NCBI GenBank assembly: GCA_022578605.1
Contig: MU394073.1
Span: forward strand, 124,001-188,000
Length of the DNA: 64,000 nucleotides
Reading direction: 5' to 3'
From: Camillea tinctor
Lineage: Eukaryota > Ascomycota > Sordariomycetes > Xylariales > Xylariaceae
The number at the start of each line of letters is the position of its first letter. Within the stretch, counting starts at the first letter, position 1. A model generated the notes under the pieces. The model did not search any database. It had not been told where the DNA came from and saw only the letters and a program-made list of their open reading frames with translations. The translations under genes and the position numbers were made by a program. Shown here one piece after another: positions 32,062-43,704 of this stretch.

Positions 32062-34482
32062 TTATGATGTAGGCGTTGTCGTAGCATCGGCAGCCTGGCC
32101 TTCAGGGAAGACTTCCAGACCCGAGTTATCCTCCTTGATGCGGACGCCGGCGCGATCTCCCCGCTTGAGCTCGCCGCGGATGATCTTATCGGCGAGGCCG
32201 TTGCTGATCTCGGTGGTGATGAGGCGGTTCAAGGGGCGGGCACCGAACTTGGGATCGTAGCCGCGCTCGGCAAGCCAGCCGCGTACGTTGTCTGGTACAT
32301 CGAGGGATATACGGCGGTCGTTGAGGCGCTCCTGCAGCTCACGCAGGCGGATGTCGACGATGTCGCGCAGAGCAGGCAGTGCGAGGCGCTTGAAGACGAT
32401 GAACGAGTCGATGCGGTTGAGGAACTCGGGCGGGTAGCTGCTTGCGACCACATCGAGAACCGCCTTACGCACATCGGGGCTGATCTCGCCGTCAGGCGTT
32501 TCTGTGTACGGATGTGTCGGGTCCGCGCCGACGAGGATCTCAGCACCCAGGTTGGAGGTCAGCACGATTATGGTGTTTCGGAAATCGACCTTGTGGCCTT
32601 GCGCGTCGGTCAGGTAGCCTTCATCAAGAACTTGCAAGAGCAATGCCGAGATGTCGCGGTGTGCTTTCTCAAATTCGTCAAATAGGAGAACAGCGTAGGG
32701 CTTCCTCCGAACGGCCTCCGTAAGCTGGCCGGCGTCGTCATATCCTACGTATCCCGAGGGCGCACCGATGAGCCTTGAGATCGTATGCTTCTCTTGGAAC
32801 TCGCTCATGTCAAATCTGACGACTGCCGATTCGCTGGAGAATAGGAAACCAGCAAGCTTCTTGCACAACTCGGTCTTGCCAACACCGGTGGGACCAAGGA
32901 AGAAGAACGATGCCAGTGGGCGATTGTCTCCACTCAGGCCAGCGCGTTGCATGCGCACAGCGTCTGCGACAGCTTTGAGCGCCTCGTCTTGCCCGCGGAC
33001 AGATTCTCGAAGAGTGTCTTCCATATGTATGAGTTTCTCGATGTGTCCGGAGGTAAGTTTCGACACAGGTATTCCCGTGACCCTGGAAACCACGGTGGCA
33101 ATATCGTCAGCCGTCACTGAGTCGTGGATCAGAGTGTCGGGACCCTGTGCTCCTGAGTTTGATTCGCCCTCCTTAGGAAGCTTTTGTTCAAGATTGGGGA
33201 TTACACCAAATCGCAATTCGGAGGCACGAGCGAAGTTGCCTGCTCGTTGAGCTTGGTCTAGTTCGATCCGGGCCTTATCGAGATCACTTTGTACTTTCTT
33301 GAGTGCGTTGATCTCGGTTCTTTCCTTTTCCCACCTCTCAGTGAGTGTCTTTTCCTCATCTTGGAGCTTCTTCAGGTCGGCTTCGAGCTTCTCGCGACGC
33401 TCCCGACTTGCAACATCCTTCTCCTTTCGAAGACTCTCCAATTCGATTTGTATTGTCATAATCTTCTGGTCTAGGCGCATAATGTCTTCCGGTTTACTTT
33501 CTTGTTGCAAACGTAGGGAGCTTGCCGCTTCATCCATCAAGTCAATGGCCTTGTCGGGAAGAAAGCGGTCTGTAATATAGCGGTTTGAGTACGTAGCGGC
33601 TGCCACGAGAGCGCCGTCGGTGATGCGGACACCATGGTGTACTTCGTACTTGTCCTTGATTCCTCGGAGAATACTGATGGTGTCCTCAACAGAAGGTTCG
33701 TTAACTAAAATAGGTTGAAAACGTCTCGCTAGGGCGACGTCCTTTTCAATCAAGCGGTACTCGGCTAAGGTGGTAGCACCACAGCACTGCAACTCGCCTC
33801 TTGACAAAGCCGGCTTCAGAAGGTTGGAAGCATCAATAGACCCTTCGGCCTTACCAAGTCCCAGGAGCGTATGTAGCTCGTCAATAAATAATATGACCTC
33901 TCCATGTGCTTGTTCGACCTCGTTAAGCACTCTCTTCAACCGTTCTTCAAAATCACCACGGAATTTGGCTCCAGCAATGAGAGAACCCAAGTCCAAGGAT
34001 ATAACCCTTTTGTTTTTTATGCTCTCGGGAACATCACCTCTCACAATGCGCAGAGCTAGACCTTCTAAGATGGCTGTCTTTCCGGTACCAGCGCTTCCAA
34101 TCAGGACCGGGTTGTTTTTAGTACGGCGTGAAAGGACCTGAATTGTGCGCTGGATCTCGGCGTCTCTGCCGATGACAGGATCTAGCTTTCCGTCTTTCGC
34201 CCTAGCGGTTAGATCGATACCATACTCTTCTAATGCTGATTTCTCTGGCTCGCCACCCAAGTTCATGCGGTGGGTTCCTCCTGGGGGGTGAGGGCGGCCG
34301 TTCGCATAGTTTCTAGATGAGGGTGTGGGTAGGGAAACACGAGAAACACCCCTATAGGTGCCCAAAATGGCAGCTCGTGAGAGCAGGGAAGGAGAAGCAC
34401 TTGTGTTGAGCCGTGCAAGCCCCTTGGAGGACACCTCCGCGACTCGGCGTGAGGAGTTAAGGAGTTGTCTCCTTGCCAGCAT
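32062..34482 (-). CDS. HSP78: Mitochondrial ClpB-type disaggregase Hsp78
   Basis: A single exon of 806 residues. Hsp78 is the matrix AAA+ unfoldase that dissolves aggregates together with mitochondrial Hsp70. The first ~60 residues are Arg/Ser/Leu-rich without acids, a presequence. The bacterial N-domain is absent, as in yeast Hsp78 (811 residues), and NBD1 begins right after ([24 protein letters not shown]). NBD1 has Walker A GSAGTGKT (129-136) and Walker [10 protein letters not shown]. The coiled-coil M domain spans about 330-450. NBD2 has Walker A GPTGVGKT, Walker [12 protein letters not shown], sensor LTSNLGAE and the GARPLNR sensor-2 arginine. All catalytic elements are intact. The C-terminus [17 protein letters not shown] is short. 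Confidence 0.95.
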   Translation of the reverse strand: MLARRQLLNSSRRVAEVSSKGLARLNTSASPSLLSRAAILGTYRGVSRVSLPTPSSRNYANGRPHPPGGTHRMNLGGEPEKSALEEYGIDLTARAKDGKLDPVIGRDAEIQRTIQVLSRRTKNNPVLIGSAGTGKTAILEGLALRIVRGDVPESIKNKRVISLDLGSLIAGAKFRGDFEERLKRVLNEVEQAHGEVILFIDELHTLLGLGKAEGSIDASNLLKPALSRGELQCCGATTLAEYRLIEKDVALARRFQPILVNEPSVEDTISILRGIKDKYEVHHGVRITDGALVAAATYSNRYITDRFLPDKAIDLMDEAASSLRLQQESKPEDIMRLDQKIMTIQIELESLRKEKDVASRERREKLEADLKKLQDEEKTLTERWEKERTEINALKKVQSDLDKARIELDQAQRAGNFARASELRFGVIPNLEQKLPKEGESNSGAQGPDTLIHDSVTADDIATVVSRVTGIPVSKLTSGHIEKLIHMEDTLRESVRGQDEALKAVADAVRMQRAGLSGDNRPLASFFFLGPTGVGKTELCKKLAGFLFSSESAVVRFDMSEFQEKHTISRLIGAPSGYVGYDDAGQLTEAVRRKPYAVLLFDEFEKAHRDISALLLQVLDEGYLTDAQGHKVDFRNTIIVLTSNLGAEILVGADPTHPYTETPDGEISPDVRKAVLDVVASSYPPEFLNRIDSFIVFKRLALPALRDIVDIRLRELQERLNDRRISLDVPDNVRGWLAERGYDPKFGARPLNRLITTEISNGLADKIIRGELKRGDRAGVRIKEDNSGLEVFPEGQAADATTTPTS

Positions 34483-35240
34483 TTGTGCGGGAGGAATATG
34501 TATAAGTCAGGACAGTTGATAGGGTAGGGGACCAAAGAGATGCGATGATATCTATCGTCAATGGAGAAACTTCTGTCGACAATAATAGTCGTGAGTCAAT
34601 TTGTAAGAGTGAAAAGAAAGAAAAGAAAAAAAAAGAATGAAGAAAATATTGAAACTGCGGGCCGAGGGGGAATGGATGGGGATATCTTCAAATTACATAT
34701 ATAAGTACTAACCAATATCGAAGTTGCCCCCAGAGCATTCTCGAAATGTCGAGGACATCCCATCTTTTCTTTATCGATAAGCGTGTAAGTGAGATAGCTT
34801 AGCCCAGCCAGCCCAGCTTAGCTTAAAGAAGGTGGGCAGGGTGGGGCTAATGAGGTGAGGTTGCGCTAACTTAGGTGTGGGTCGGTTAGGTAGCAACCGG
34901 CTTCACCTGATTGGAACCTCCAGTGGTTTGGTGGGGAAGGATAAATTTCTCGGCGGATGCAGAATGGAAAAATTTCATTTTCAAAAATACCAGCACTACC
35001 TAGGTTACGTCTGGTCCTTCTACTTTACTGAGTACCACCTACTCCTCCTGCAAACCCCACCTACCCTTTTATTCTCTTTCTACTTCCTCCCACTTCTTCT
35101 TCACGAGCTTTTTTTTTTTTTCTATTTTTTTATTGTCCTTTTCACCAAGATACCCCTCATTACCTTTCACCTTTCACCTTCACCTTCCATTTTATTCCTC
35201 CATTTCTACACGCTCTTCTTCATCTTCTAATATTCACAAG
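34483..35240. promoter_or_regulatory. Divergent promoter region HSP78 / eEF1B-alpha
   Basis: 758 bp between two genes that start in opposite directions. A TTCTCGAA pair at 34738-34745 matches two inverted heat-shock-element half sites; a third unit is not evident. Near eEF1B-alpha a long plus-strand pyrimidine-rich stretch (about 35035-35230) precedes the start codon, typical of highly expressed fungal genes. Confidence 0.4.
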
Positions 35241-36422
35241 ATGGGTTTCACCGACCTCCTCAGCGATGCCGGCCTGACTGGTAAGTCTTCTCTCCAGATC
35301 TTCTCTGCAAATTTTTCCTTTCACTGGCAATGAGTCCCTATTATTTAATAGTAACAATATCGTGACGATCAACAGCTAACACTATGTTACAGTGCTCAAC
35401 AGCTGGTTGACTACCCGATCATACATCACCTCGTAAGTCTCAACACACGCTCCTTGCATCTAGCAAGCGCCGTTCTCGAGCGCCATGTTGCCAGCCCAAT
35501 CTTTCCCCCCCCTACCTTTTACCATGATGAGAAAAATTGGTCCGTGTTTCTGAGCAGACTCAAGACCTGTCAAATGAGGACATTATACAATAGCATTTTT
35601 TGCAACTCTGATTCTACTAAATTCGACTTCAATTCCTTCGCCTTCCAAGTCGTTGGACTCTCTTGTCGCTGACTCACAACCCTAGCTACTCTCCTTCCCA
35701 AGCCGATGTTGCCTGCTACAAGGCCATCAGCTCTGCCCCTGACGAGAACAAGTACCCTCACGCTGCTAGATGGTACAAGCACATCGCCTCTTTCGAGGAT
35801 GAGTTCGCTACTCTGCCCGGTGACGCCTCCAAGGCCTACACCACCTATGGACCTGAGGTTGCTGAGGTCACCGTAAACCCCGCCAAGGCGCCGGCCGCCG
35901 CGGAGGAGGAGGATGACGTCGACCTGTTCGGCAGCGACGACGAAGAGGAGGACGCCGAGGCTGTGCGCATCCGTGAGGAGCGTCTAGCTGCCTACAAGGC
36001 CAAGAAGGAGGCTAAGCCCAAGACCATTGCCAAGTCGGTGGTCACCATGGACGTTAAGCCTTGGGGTGCGTTTTACCCTATTATAGTCGCATGACTTAAG
36101 AACTGAGTATTAACTGCTTTTTTTCTCTCTCTAGATGACGAGACCGACATGGTTGCTCTTGAGGCTGCCGTCCGTGGCATCGAGAAGGATGGTCTGGTCT
36201 GGGGTGCTTCCAAGCTGGTTCCTGTTGGCTTCGGTATCAAGAAGCTGCAGATCAACTTGGTTGTAGAGGATGAGAAGATCTCGCTCAGCGACCTCCAGGA
36301 GGAGATCGAGGGGTTCGAGGACTACGTCCAGTCCTCTGATATTGTAAGTTTTGCATCTCGTCATCGCTTTCTGTAACCGGAAATGCTAACCAAACCAACA
36401 GGCTGCTATGCAGAAGTTGTAA
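35241..36422 (+). CDS. EFB1: Translation elongation factor 1-beta (eEF1B-alpha)
   Basis: Five exons (35241-35280, 35393-35432, 35686-36065, 36135-36343, 36402-36422) give 229 residues. This is the guanine-nucleotide exchange subunit of eEF1B, which recharges eEF1A with GTP during elongation. Exons 1-3 encode a short GST-C-like N-terminal domain ([27 protein letters not shown]). Then comes the acidic linker with the [14 protein letters not shown] signature, followed by a Lys-rich helix. Exons 3-5 encode the catalytic EF1-GNE domain: [36 protein letters not shown], and a C-terminus ending AAMQKL, where the near-terminal lysine inserts into the Mg site of eEF1A. Two 40-nt exons and a 21-nt last exon have clean GTAAGT/CAG borders. 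Confidence 0.95.
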
Positions 36423-37363
36423 AACTGCTCGTAAGGGCACTAGGCGGTAAGCGCCGCATTCACCTCATTTCGCATGATACACGATTTCCAGAGCCACAAG
36501 ATGTGGTTGATGATGATTATTATGATGAGGGTTGAATGTCTGGGATGACATCGGGCAAAACAAAAACAATTTGACGAGACAAAGCTCTATAGACGCCGGA
36601 AAGGCTACGAAACCACAATGTTATGTTGAGATGTCATCATGAGATTTGTCGAGGTCCCCTTTATTCAGGTCCCACTACACCATGTGCCCTGTCTAAGCCT
36701 ACCCTCATCGCCCACTGGTTGAATTCGGTCAAACGTAGACAGATATTAGTAAATCTAGTTGCACGTTTGTGGGGTAGGATCTCATTCAGCCTTGCATGTT
36801 AGATGCATGAAGCTTGAAATGACTTGACCTCGATAAAATTTCCTAGGGAAACAAAATAAAGAAGTTAAATGAACCAAAACCGTCCTCCCGCTCCTCTGTC
36901 CCAAAAAAGTCGAAAGTCAGTAGATCGTAGTAAGTGATAATAAGAGGGTTGAACCTTTTTATTTGAACTCGACTACTACACTAAGAAACATTTATCATAT
37001 AACTCATATATTATACAAGGCAAGGAGAAGATGAAAAACGTTGAAATCTTTGTCTGCCCCCTAAAATGGCATTTTTTCGAATCCATGTCATTCATTTTGA
37101 GCCATGCTCGTTTTTCCCCCCTTCATCGATCTTCCCTATCCCTCGATCCACATTTTGTCACCATTTTTGGGTATCTTGATACACCTAAGGTATCATTCTT
37201 TTTTCTTTGTTACCATTCCCCTTTTTGAATCCTTTTTTTTCTCTTTACCCAGCCCCATCCATTGTTTTTTTCCCCCTTCCCGTGGCTTAACAGAATTGCT
37301 AGATCTGAGATCGATTCAATTTTTAGTTCACTCTAGGTTTTACTTTTTTTTCTGTCGTCATCT
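36423..37363. other. Intergenic region between convergent genes
   Basis: 3' UTRs of eEF1B-alpha and the ATIC gene. Thymine-rich on the plus strand near 37090-37350, consistent with A-rich transcript ends of the minus-strand gene. No gene seen. Confidence 0.45.
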
Positions 37364-39272
37364 TTAGTGGTGGAATAGCCGGATGTTCTGCTCTACGAAG
37401 ACTATGCCGAGCTTCTCGGCCGTCTCGTACACAGCAGAGTCATTCTGGCTGCCGCCAGGGGCGGCAATGTACTTGGCGCCGGACCGGCTTGCGCGGTAGA
37501 TGTTGTCGACGAAGGGGAACTAGGGCAGAAGTTAGTGTGGTGCTTGGTAATAATCTAGCGTGTGTAAACTTACGAAGGCATCGCTAGATACAGCGACATC
37601 TCCCAACTTGCTAAGCCAGTCGTTGCGCTCCTCCTCGGTTAAGGATTGTGGTACTTCTTCGAAGACAGCTTCGAATCCCTCGCGCTCTGGTCCAGACTTG
37701 GGGAGCTCACCGCTCACTAGTAGATCGATAGCATTGCTCTTCTCAGGTCGCTTGGTTCCCTTCTTCCATTTGATGCCAAGCACGCGGGGGTGGAAGCGTA
37801 GCCACCAGTTGTCAGCCTTGTCACCAGCGAGGCGCGTGCAGTGGATACGGGACTGCTGACCGGCGCCGAGTCCGATAACTTGTCCGTCTTTAGCGTAGCA
37901 GACGGAGTTGCTCTGGGTATATTTGAGCGCAATGGTAGCGACCGTCAAATCTCTTGCAGCAGACTCGGGCAGAGCGAGGTCCTTGGGTGTGACGGTGCGC
38001 TTAAAAGAGGATGGCGAAATGATAATATCATTGCGGTGCTGAGTGAGGTTGACGCCATATACGGTTCTCACCTCAGTCGAATCGGGCTGGTACTCGGGGT
38101 CCATCTGAAGGACGAGGTATTTACCGCCCTTCTTCTTCTTCAGAATCTCTAGGGCAGCATCTTCATAGCCCGGTGCGATAACACCATCGGAAACCTCTTT
38201 GGAGATAATGCTGGCAGTCGGAACATCGACCACATCGCTTAGGGCGATGACATCGCCAAAGCTGCTCATTCGATCAGCACCTCGGGCACGGGCATAGGCC
38301 TGCGCGAGGCCCGACGTCTCAATACCCTGGATATCATCGACAAAGTACACCTTGCGCTCGTCAGCACTGAGGGGAACTCCAATGGCAGCACCGGCAGGCG
38401 AAACGTGCTTGAAACTGGCGGCAGCTGGCTTCCCAAGAGCAGCCTTAAGCTCCTTAACAAGCGCCCAGTTGTTCAGGGCATCGAGGAGGTTAATATAGCC
38501 GGGGGAGCCACACAGAACCTTGAAAGGAAGGTTTGCAGACTTGGTATACGCAGCAGCAGGCTTCTGATGCGGGTTGGCTCCGTATCGGAGAGCCATGTAC
38601 TGTTGACCATCGGCGTAGCGAGCACGGAAGAAACCAGATATAGTAGCATCGTAGTCGGCTGTGTGCTCGAAAGCCTTGAGAGCATAGCGGTTGCGGCTCT
38701 CCTCCTTGATCTCACCCTTCTCAAGTTCCTTCAGAAACTCGGGGTAGTCATTGGGGTCACTTAGGATAGTAACACGGGCATGGTTCTTGGCAGCGGCTCG
38801 GATCAGGGTAACGCCTCCGATATCGATCTCCTCGACGGCCTCAGGGACAGTGACGTTAGGCTTGGAAATGGTGTCCTTGAATGGGTAGAGGTTGCAAATG
38901 ACATAATCCACCTTCTCGATGCTCTGCTCAGCCAGATCCTTCTCGTCGGCAGCGAGGTTGCGGGCAAGGATACCGGCGTGAACAGCAGGGTGGAGGGTCT
39001 TGACTCTACCCGAGAGCATCTCAGGGGCCTTGGTGATGGCTGAGATATCTCTGGTTTGGGTAAGTCTAGGATTGCGAGACAAAAAAAGAAAAAGAAATGC
39101 TCTAGGTTCAGTGAATGACTTACTCGACAGGAAATCCAGACTCGCGAATCATCTTAGCGGTGCCTCCTGATGCTAGTATTCGCACATTTTGTTGTACGAG
39201 ACCCTTGGCAAGGTCTAGGAGACCCGTCTTATCGAAGACGGAGAGAATCGCGATTCTCTGAGGGGCTGACAT
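37364..39272 (-). CDS. ADE16: Bifunctional AICAR transformylase / IMP cyclohydrolase
   Basis: Exons 39272-39124, 39050-37574 and 37519-37364 encode 593 residues (yeast Ade16/Ade17 591-592). The enzyme carries out the last two steps of de novo IMP synthesis: formyl transfer from 10-formyl-THF to AICAR, and ring closure. The N-terminus [16 protein letters not shown] and [20 protein letters not shown], with [15 protein letters not shown], form the methylglyoxal-synthase-like cyclohydrolase domain. The transformylase domain has [12 protein letters not shown], the catalytic Lys-His pair in [11 protein letters not shown], and [16 protein letters not shown] across the last junction. The second intron's acceptor is CCAAACCAG at 39051; an upstream in-frame CCTAG is rejected because it inserts residues before DIS. 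It diverges from PSF1. Confidence 0.95.
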
Positions 39273-39821
39273 TTTGGATGGAATGGTATTTGCGCAATTT
39301 GTCGTGGTTTATTTAGTTTCGAATCCTGGAATATCAACTCAAACTAATCTACCGTAGTAACTCAAGGTAATGAATTAAGAATTTTTAGGTAGGGATAGTT
39401 GAGATGATTAAAAAAAAAAGGTTCAAACAAATATCTCGGCGGGGTTTGTAAAAAAGATTCAATTTCACCCCGCCAAAGAAACTTTTATTCAGCTCTGGCA
39501 AGTCTGGGCAACCCCGCTGCGCCGTTGCCGGAACTAGTGTAGACCGATCTAGTGGGTCTCACCGAACTTGATTGGCCTATCACATAAGGCAAGTCCACTC
39601 AGGTCAAGCATCATCGCGCTATCAGCTTTCCCATCAGGCGCGTTTAATAAGGAACAAGATGAACGATGAACGAATGAGCCTGCCAAGTTGACAACTAAAA
39701 CTACTAAAAAGATTATGTAGTACCTATTGCTTAGTACCGTTTCTTCACTTTCACCAACCTACTACTTATTCCCCTACTTACAACTTTCATATCCCTAACC
39801 CAATCCCTTTACCTTCCAACC
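39273..39821. promoter_or_regulatory. Shared divergent promoter ADE16 / PSF1
   Basis: 549 bp between start codons. A GGCGCGTTT word at 39637-39645 (AAACGCGCC on the other strand) resembles the CGCG core of MCB/E2F-type G1/S elements and lies about 180 bp before PSF1. No clear BAS1-type TGACTC element for the purine gene was seen. Regulation inferred only. Confidence 0.35.
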
Positions 39822-40634
39822 ATGTACGGCGATTTGGGGAACAAGCTCGTAAGAAAAACCCCCCATCTATCCATCCAGACCTCACACCCGACCCGTCTCG
39901 TCTAACTCTCTATTTCTACTATTTTTTTAGGTTCAACAAGCAAAAAGAACCCAGAATCTAGCCCACCTCCCACCTTACCAGACCGAGATAGTTCGTGCCG
40001 TGACACGAGAGGTTCGCGATCTTGACAAAGATGTCGCCGACTTGTTAGAGCCGTTCCAAGGATCTTTCAACCCAGCCAGCGACCAGGCCACCGCCTGCAC
40101 ATTGCTCGTGAATCATCTATCCATGCGGAGAAATAAGCGCTGCCTGCTTGCCTACCACCGGACACGAACAGACAGGTTAGAGGAGCTGGTGTGGAAGGGG
40201 TACGATGTAGTTGATCTTGCCGGCCAGCAAGTTGGGGACGGTTCGGGGAATCACAATGGTGCATCGGGGACAGGGAATAATGACAGCGGTACAAGCAGTT
40301 TGAGTCCCCAGGAAGAGGATTATGTTCGGCAATATAGCGACCTGCTAGCTGCATACAAGGGCCAGTGGACCGACATCGATCTGACAGGCAGTTTGGAGCC
40401 CCCTCGCGACTTATTCATCGACGTACGGGTGTTGAAAGATGCCGGTGAAATCCAGACTGAATACGGGTAAGATATTCAAAGCACCTAGAAAGCACCTAGC
40501 TGCTCATTGCAATGCTCTCTCAACTCATACATTGCCACAGGGCCATCACCTTAACTAAGAACAGTCAGTTCTATGTTCGTCAGGGCGACGTCGAACGATT
40601 AATTGCACAGGGGTATCTCCAAAAGCTTAGCTAA
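39822..40634 (+). CDS. PSF1: GINS complex subunit Psf1
   Basis: Exons 39822-39848, 39931-40466 and 40541-40634 give 218 residues, close to the family norm (208 in yeast). Psf1 is one of four GINS subunits in the CMG replicative helicase. The 27-nt first exon (MYGDLGNKL) is typical of Psf1, followed by VQQAKRTQNLAHLPPYQTEIV. The A domain includes LLVNHLSMRRNKRCLLAYHRTRTDRLEELVWKGYD, and a Gly/Asn/Ser-rich insert (about residues 110-135) follows. The YSDLLAAYKGQW helix and the C-terminal B domain (PPRDLFIDVRVLKDAGEIQTEYGAITLTKNSQFYVRQGDVERLI) complete it; the second junction falls inside this domain. The insert before the B domain is an ordinary fungal length variation. Phases are consistent throughout. 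Confidence 0.93.
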
Positions 40635-43600
40635 GAGAGAGGTTATAGCCGAGCTACCAGTATTGCTTGAAGATGCCTACCCCATTTATGAACAAGATGG
40701 GAGAAGAAGAAAAGGAGTAAGACGGGAGGGGTTCGACCGAAGATGCCATCTGCATGTATACACCTGCTAGTTTCTAAGTCAGGGGCTTAAGAGTGACGAC
40801 AATCACCCCGGCGGTGATATATAAAACGACAACTGACGGAATTCTGGCGGCATCTATCGTAATGGAGGAATGTAGATGGTAACTAAGAACATCTGACACT
40901 ACCTTAGGCCCAAGGAGTGCATCTCGGAAATGCAGCGAGTGATCCGGCTGATTGCCGGACTACGTCGAAACAGCGAACTCACCCAATGCACGATACACAA
41001 AGTAACCCCCTTTCACGCAATTTACCTAGGGACCGTGGGGGTTGAAACCGTTAGTTCTAGGACCCATTTGGGTCGCTATGTGTAGGCGGTATAGTCTGGG
41101 GTAAGACAGGACTGACATGTCATTTAGATGTGGCTCTTCCAAGACGTCAGGTCAGGTTACTAGAAACTTCAACAATTATGGAAATCGAGGTCAGCCGCCC
41201 TCGAAAAAGCGGAGAGTCTGACGCTTGTTACATGGTGATCGTATTGTAACCCCCAGGAACGCGATCTACCTATACGCCATGCTATATTTCCGTTACATAA
41301 CATGACGCGCCTCGTCTGCGCGATGCCTGTCCTTGATGTGTACAAAAAACTCCATCGTCGAACCGGCGAATCGAAATATTTCCCCAGGGACCACGGATGC
41401 ATGGGCTAACGATCGTTATGTGGGGATTATTGCGCGGCCCATTGTCGAATAGGAACCATCACGGCATCACATGTGGGGAAGTGTTGGAGGCTCAGCACCG
41501 GGGAAGGAATAGAATGGCAGGCTCATATTCTTACCTCGCAGCCTGGGGTGTCCGGTAACAGAACACAGGCTTGGGCTTGCTTGCATCCCAACGGCAACGG
41601 AACGGATCACAGTTACGAGATCGGGTAGATGTGAGGAGAGGACCATCCCGCAAGATAGTGGTGCCATCCATCGAAGGCGACCTTTGGCGAATACTATAGC
41701 TTCACAATACGTAATGAAATCTACCCGAGAGGCACCTGTGTAGGTAGATTTAAGGCAATACACTGCACTGACATACATTGACGACGTTCGAGAAAGCCCA
41801 TACATATGCCCGGTTATGTTTGAAGCAAACGGTTAGTCGTGGAAACGACGTCTTGGAAATTGGTTTAGGCAAGTGGCCTTCGATAGCTCACAATTCCGGA
41901 CGTGCACGATCCCCCCAGCAGTGTGCTATTTTAGTATGTAATGTAGGTTAGGTATAGGTACTAGGTATTTTTATGTAGACATACCTGGGTTAGTCTCATA
42001 GAAACACTAGTGCTGCGAGGATTGAAATAGATACGGAGGATAACATACTGCTACCTAGATGCTATACTACGATGCTGTTACCTAAAAGAGACGCGTATAT
42101 ATAACGTAAACGATCTTGTGTGTGTTGTGTATGTGTGTGTGTATAGCAGATATGAATATCGTCACTTATAACACCTAGATACAAAATATAACACATTCAC
42201 ACTGTTTGAAAACTTTGGAGAAGGCAATCCGTAGCCGGCCCTGCAGCAGGGATCACTTACATTATGCAGGCTTGTGCAGAATCCAGAATCTGATGCGGGA
42301 GGCGTACTCTCTCCCCCCTTTAGGTACCTAGGGGGTTTATCCTATGCTTTCCCCTCCATGTTGGCGTTCCCTTCCCCTCAAATAGTCTCAATCACTTATA
42401 AGACTATTTTAAGTTTCTGACGTGCTCTTTGGCAATTATTATGCTTCTGCGGTTATTTAAGCCTCTCCCTATAGTCTCCTCAAATGAGGAAACCTCACAT
42501 GTGATCAATCTAGTACATCTAAGACTCCGCATTGTCCTATAACAAATACTACCTACCAGTCATCTACAAAGTAATACTTACGAAATCTTCTCAATCCAAT
42601 TTACATACGTTGCATGTTGATTCTAGGTAGATATTGGCTTAAGGTATTAATGAATACACTAAACAGAACTACAGACCGTATATAACCCAAATTCAAAATG
42701 CTTAAGATAACTTTACCTATTGAGGGGTATGTCGGAGGTAAGGTTTTATTGTCTAGGGTATCTTCCGTAGATCTAGCTTTAGACCAAAAAAAAAACTTAT
42801 AGTGGAGACTCTTAACTCTGCAGCCCTGAACATACGTACATGCGGCCTCTGGTGGAAGAACACCCAAAGCTTTTTTTTTTATATCACATGTATGTAGTAC
42901 ATACTTGCTGGGGTACATGCTGTTGGTAGTACAACCGATGTCACGTTATTGATACTGCGTACTTTTCTATATATCCATGTCTACATTAGTACTACATGGA
43001 TGTGGTGTTACTGGACTCTATTGACAAGTCTAGGCTACCGGCGGTGCCGCACCTCGACGGCATTATCTACCTACTAAGACTATATTGAAGTAGACACACA
43101 GACAAAACTTCGGTAGGTAATTCCTATGACAGCTAGCGAATGTTTTTTAAAAAAAAAAAACCAGCACCCAGTAGTTTACATTTTCCTTATCTTGCTCAGC
43201 TACCAGTACGGACCGAAGTCCAGGCTAGCAAGGTTCCCTTAGTATTACTTTGTTGGGAAAAGCGCGGGGCATGTAAACTTTAGCTCACCGGTCTTCCCTG
43301 CAAGTTAGCTGCTTCCAGACTCTCTCTACCCGTCCATCGTTCCTGTGATAGGTACTTATCGCTATCATTTGGCTGGTTTAAGTTCAGTTATTGCTCTGCC
43401 TCTGATCTTGACGTGCCACCCAGGTTATTCTTATTTCTTAAATCTTCATTTTTAACTTCAAGCCTTATATTCACTCATACTATATATCAATGTAAGTCAA
43501 TGTTCTTTGAATTATCTATATTTGAATCCCCATGGATCCCCAGTCTTCTTCTCGCATACTCATCGTCATCTAGTTTCAGCATCAACAAAAACTAAACTCG

Positions 43601-43704
43601 CCTACCTCATATTTTTTATACATGCGTCCCTAGCACTGTGCTTAACTCTCCAGATGCCCAGTTTGGACTTATAGAGCCTCCAGCTCACCCCTCGTTCTTC
43701 GACC
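40635..43704. other. 3.1-kb intergenic region, no gene seen
   Basis: The longest gene-free stretch here, between two plus-strand genes. Composition shifts from mixed (40.7-41.9 kb) to AT-rich (41.9-43.6 kb), with a (TG)n stretch near 42118-42142. Small frames, such as those on the minus strand at 41805-41467 and 42918-42601, lack family resemblance and plausible splice partners. A degraded element or a non-coding transcript cannot be excluded. Confidence 0.45.

Noticed and set aside
41467..41805. 112-codon minus-strand frame
   Set aside because: No family resemblance and located in a stretch without other coding signal.
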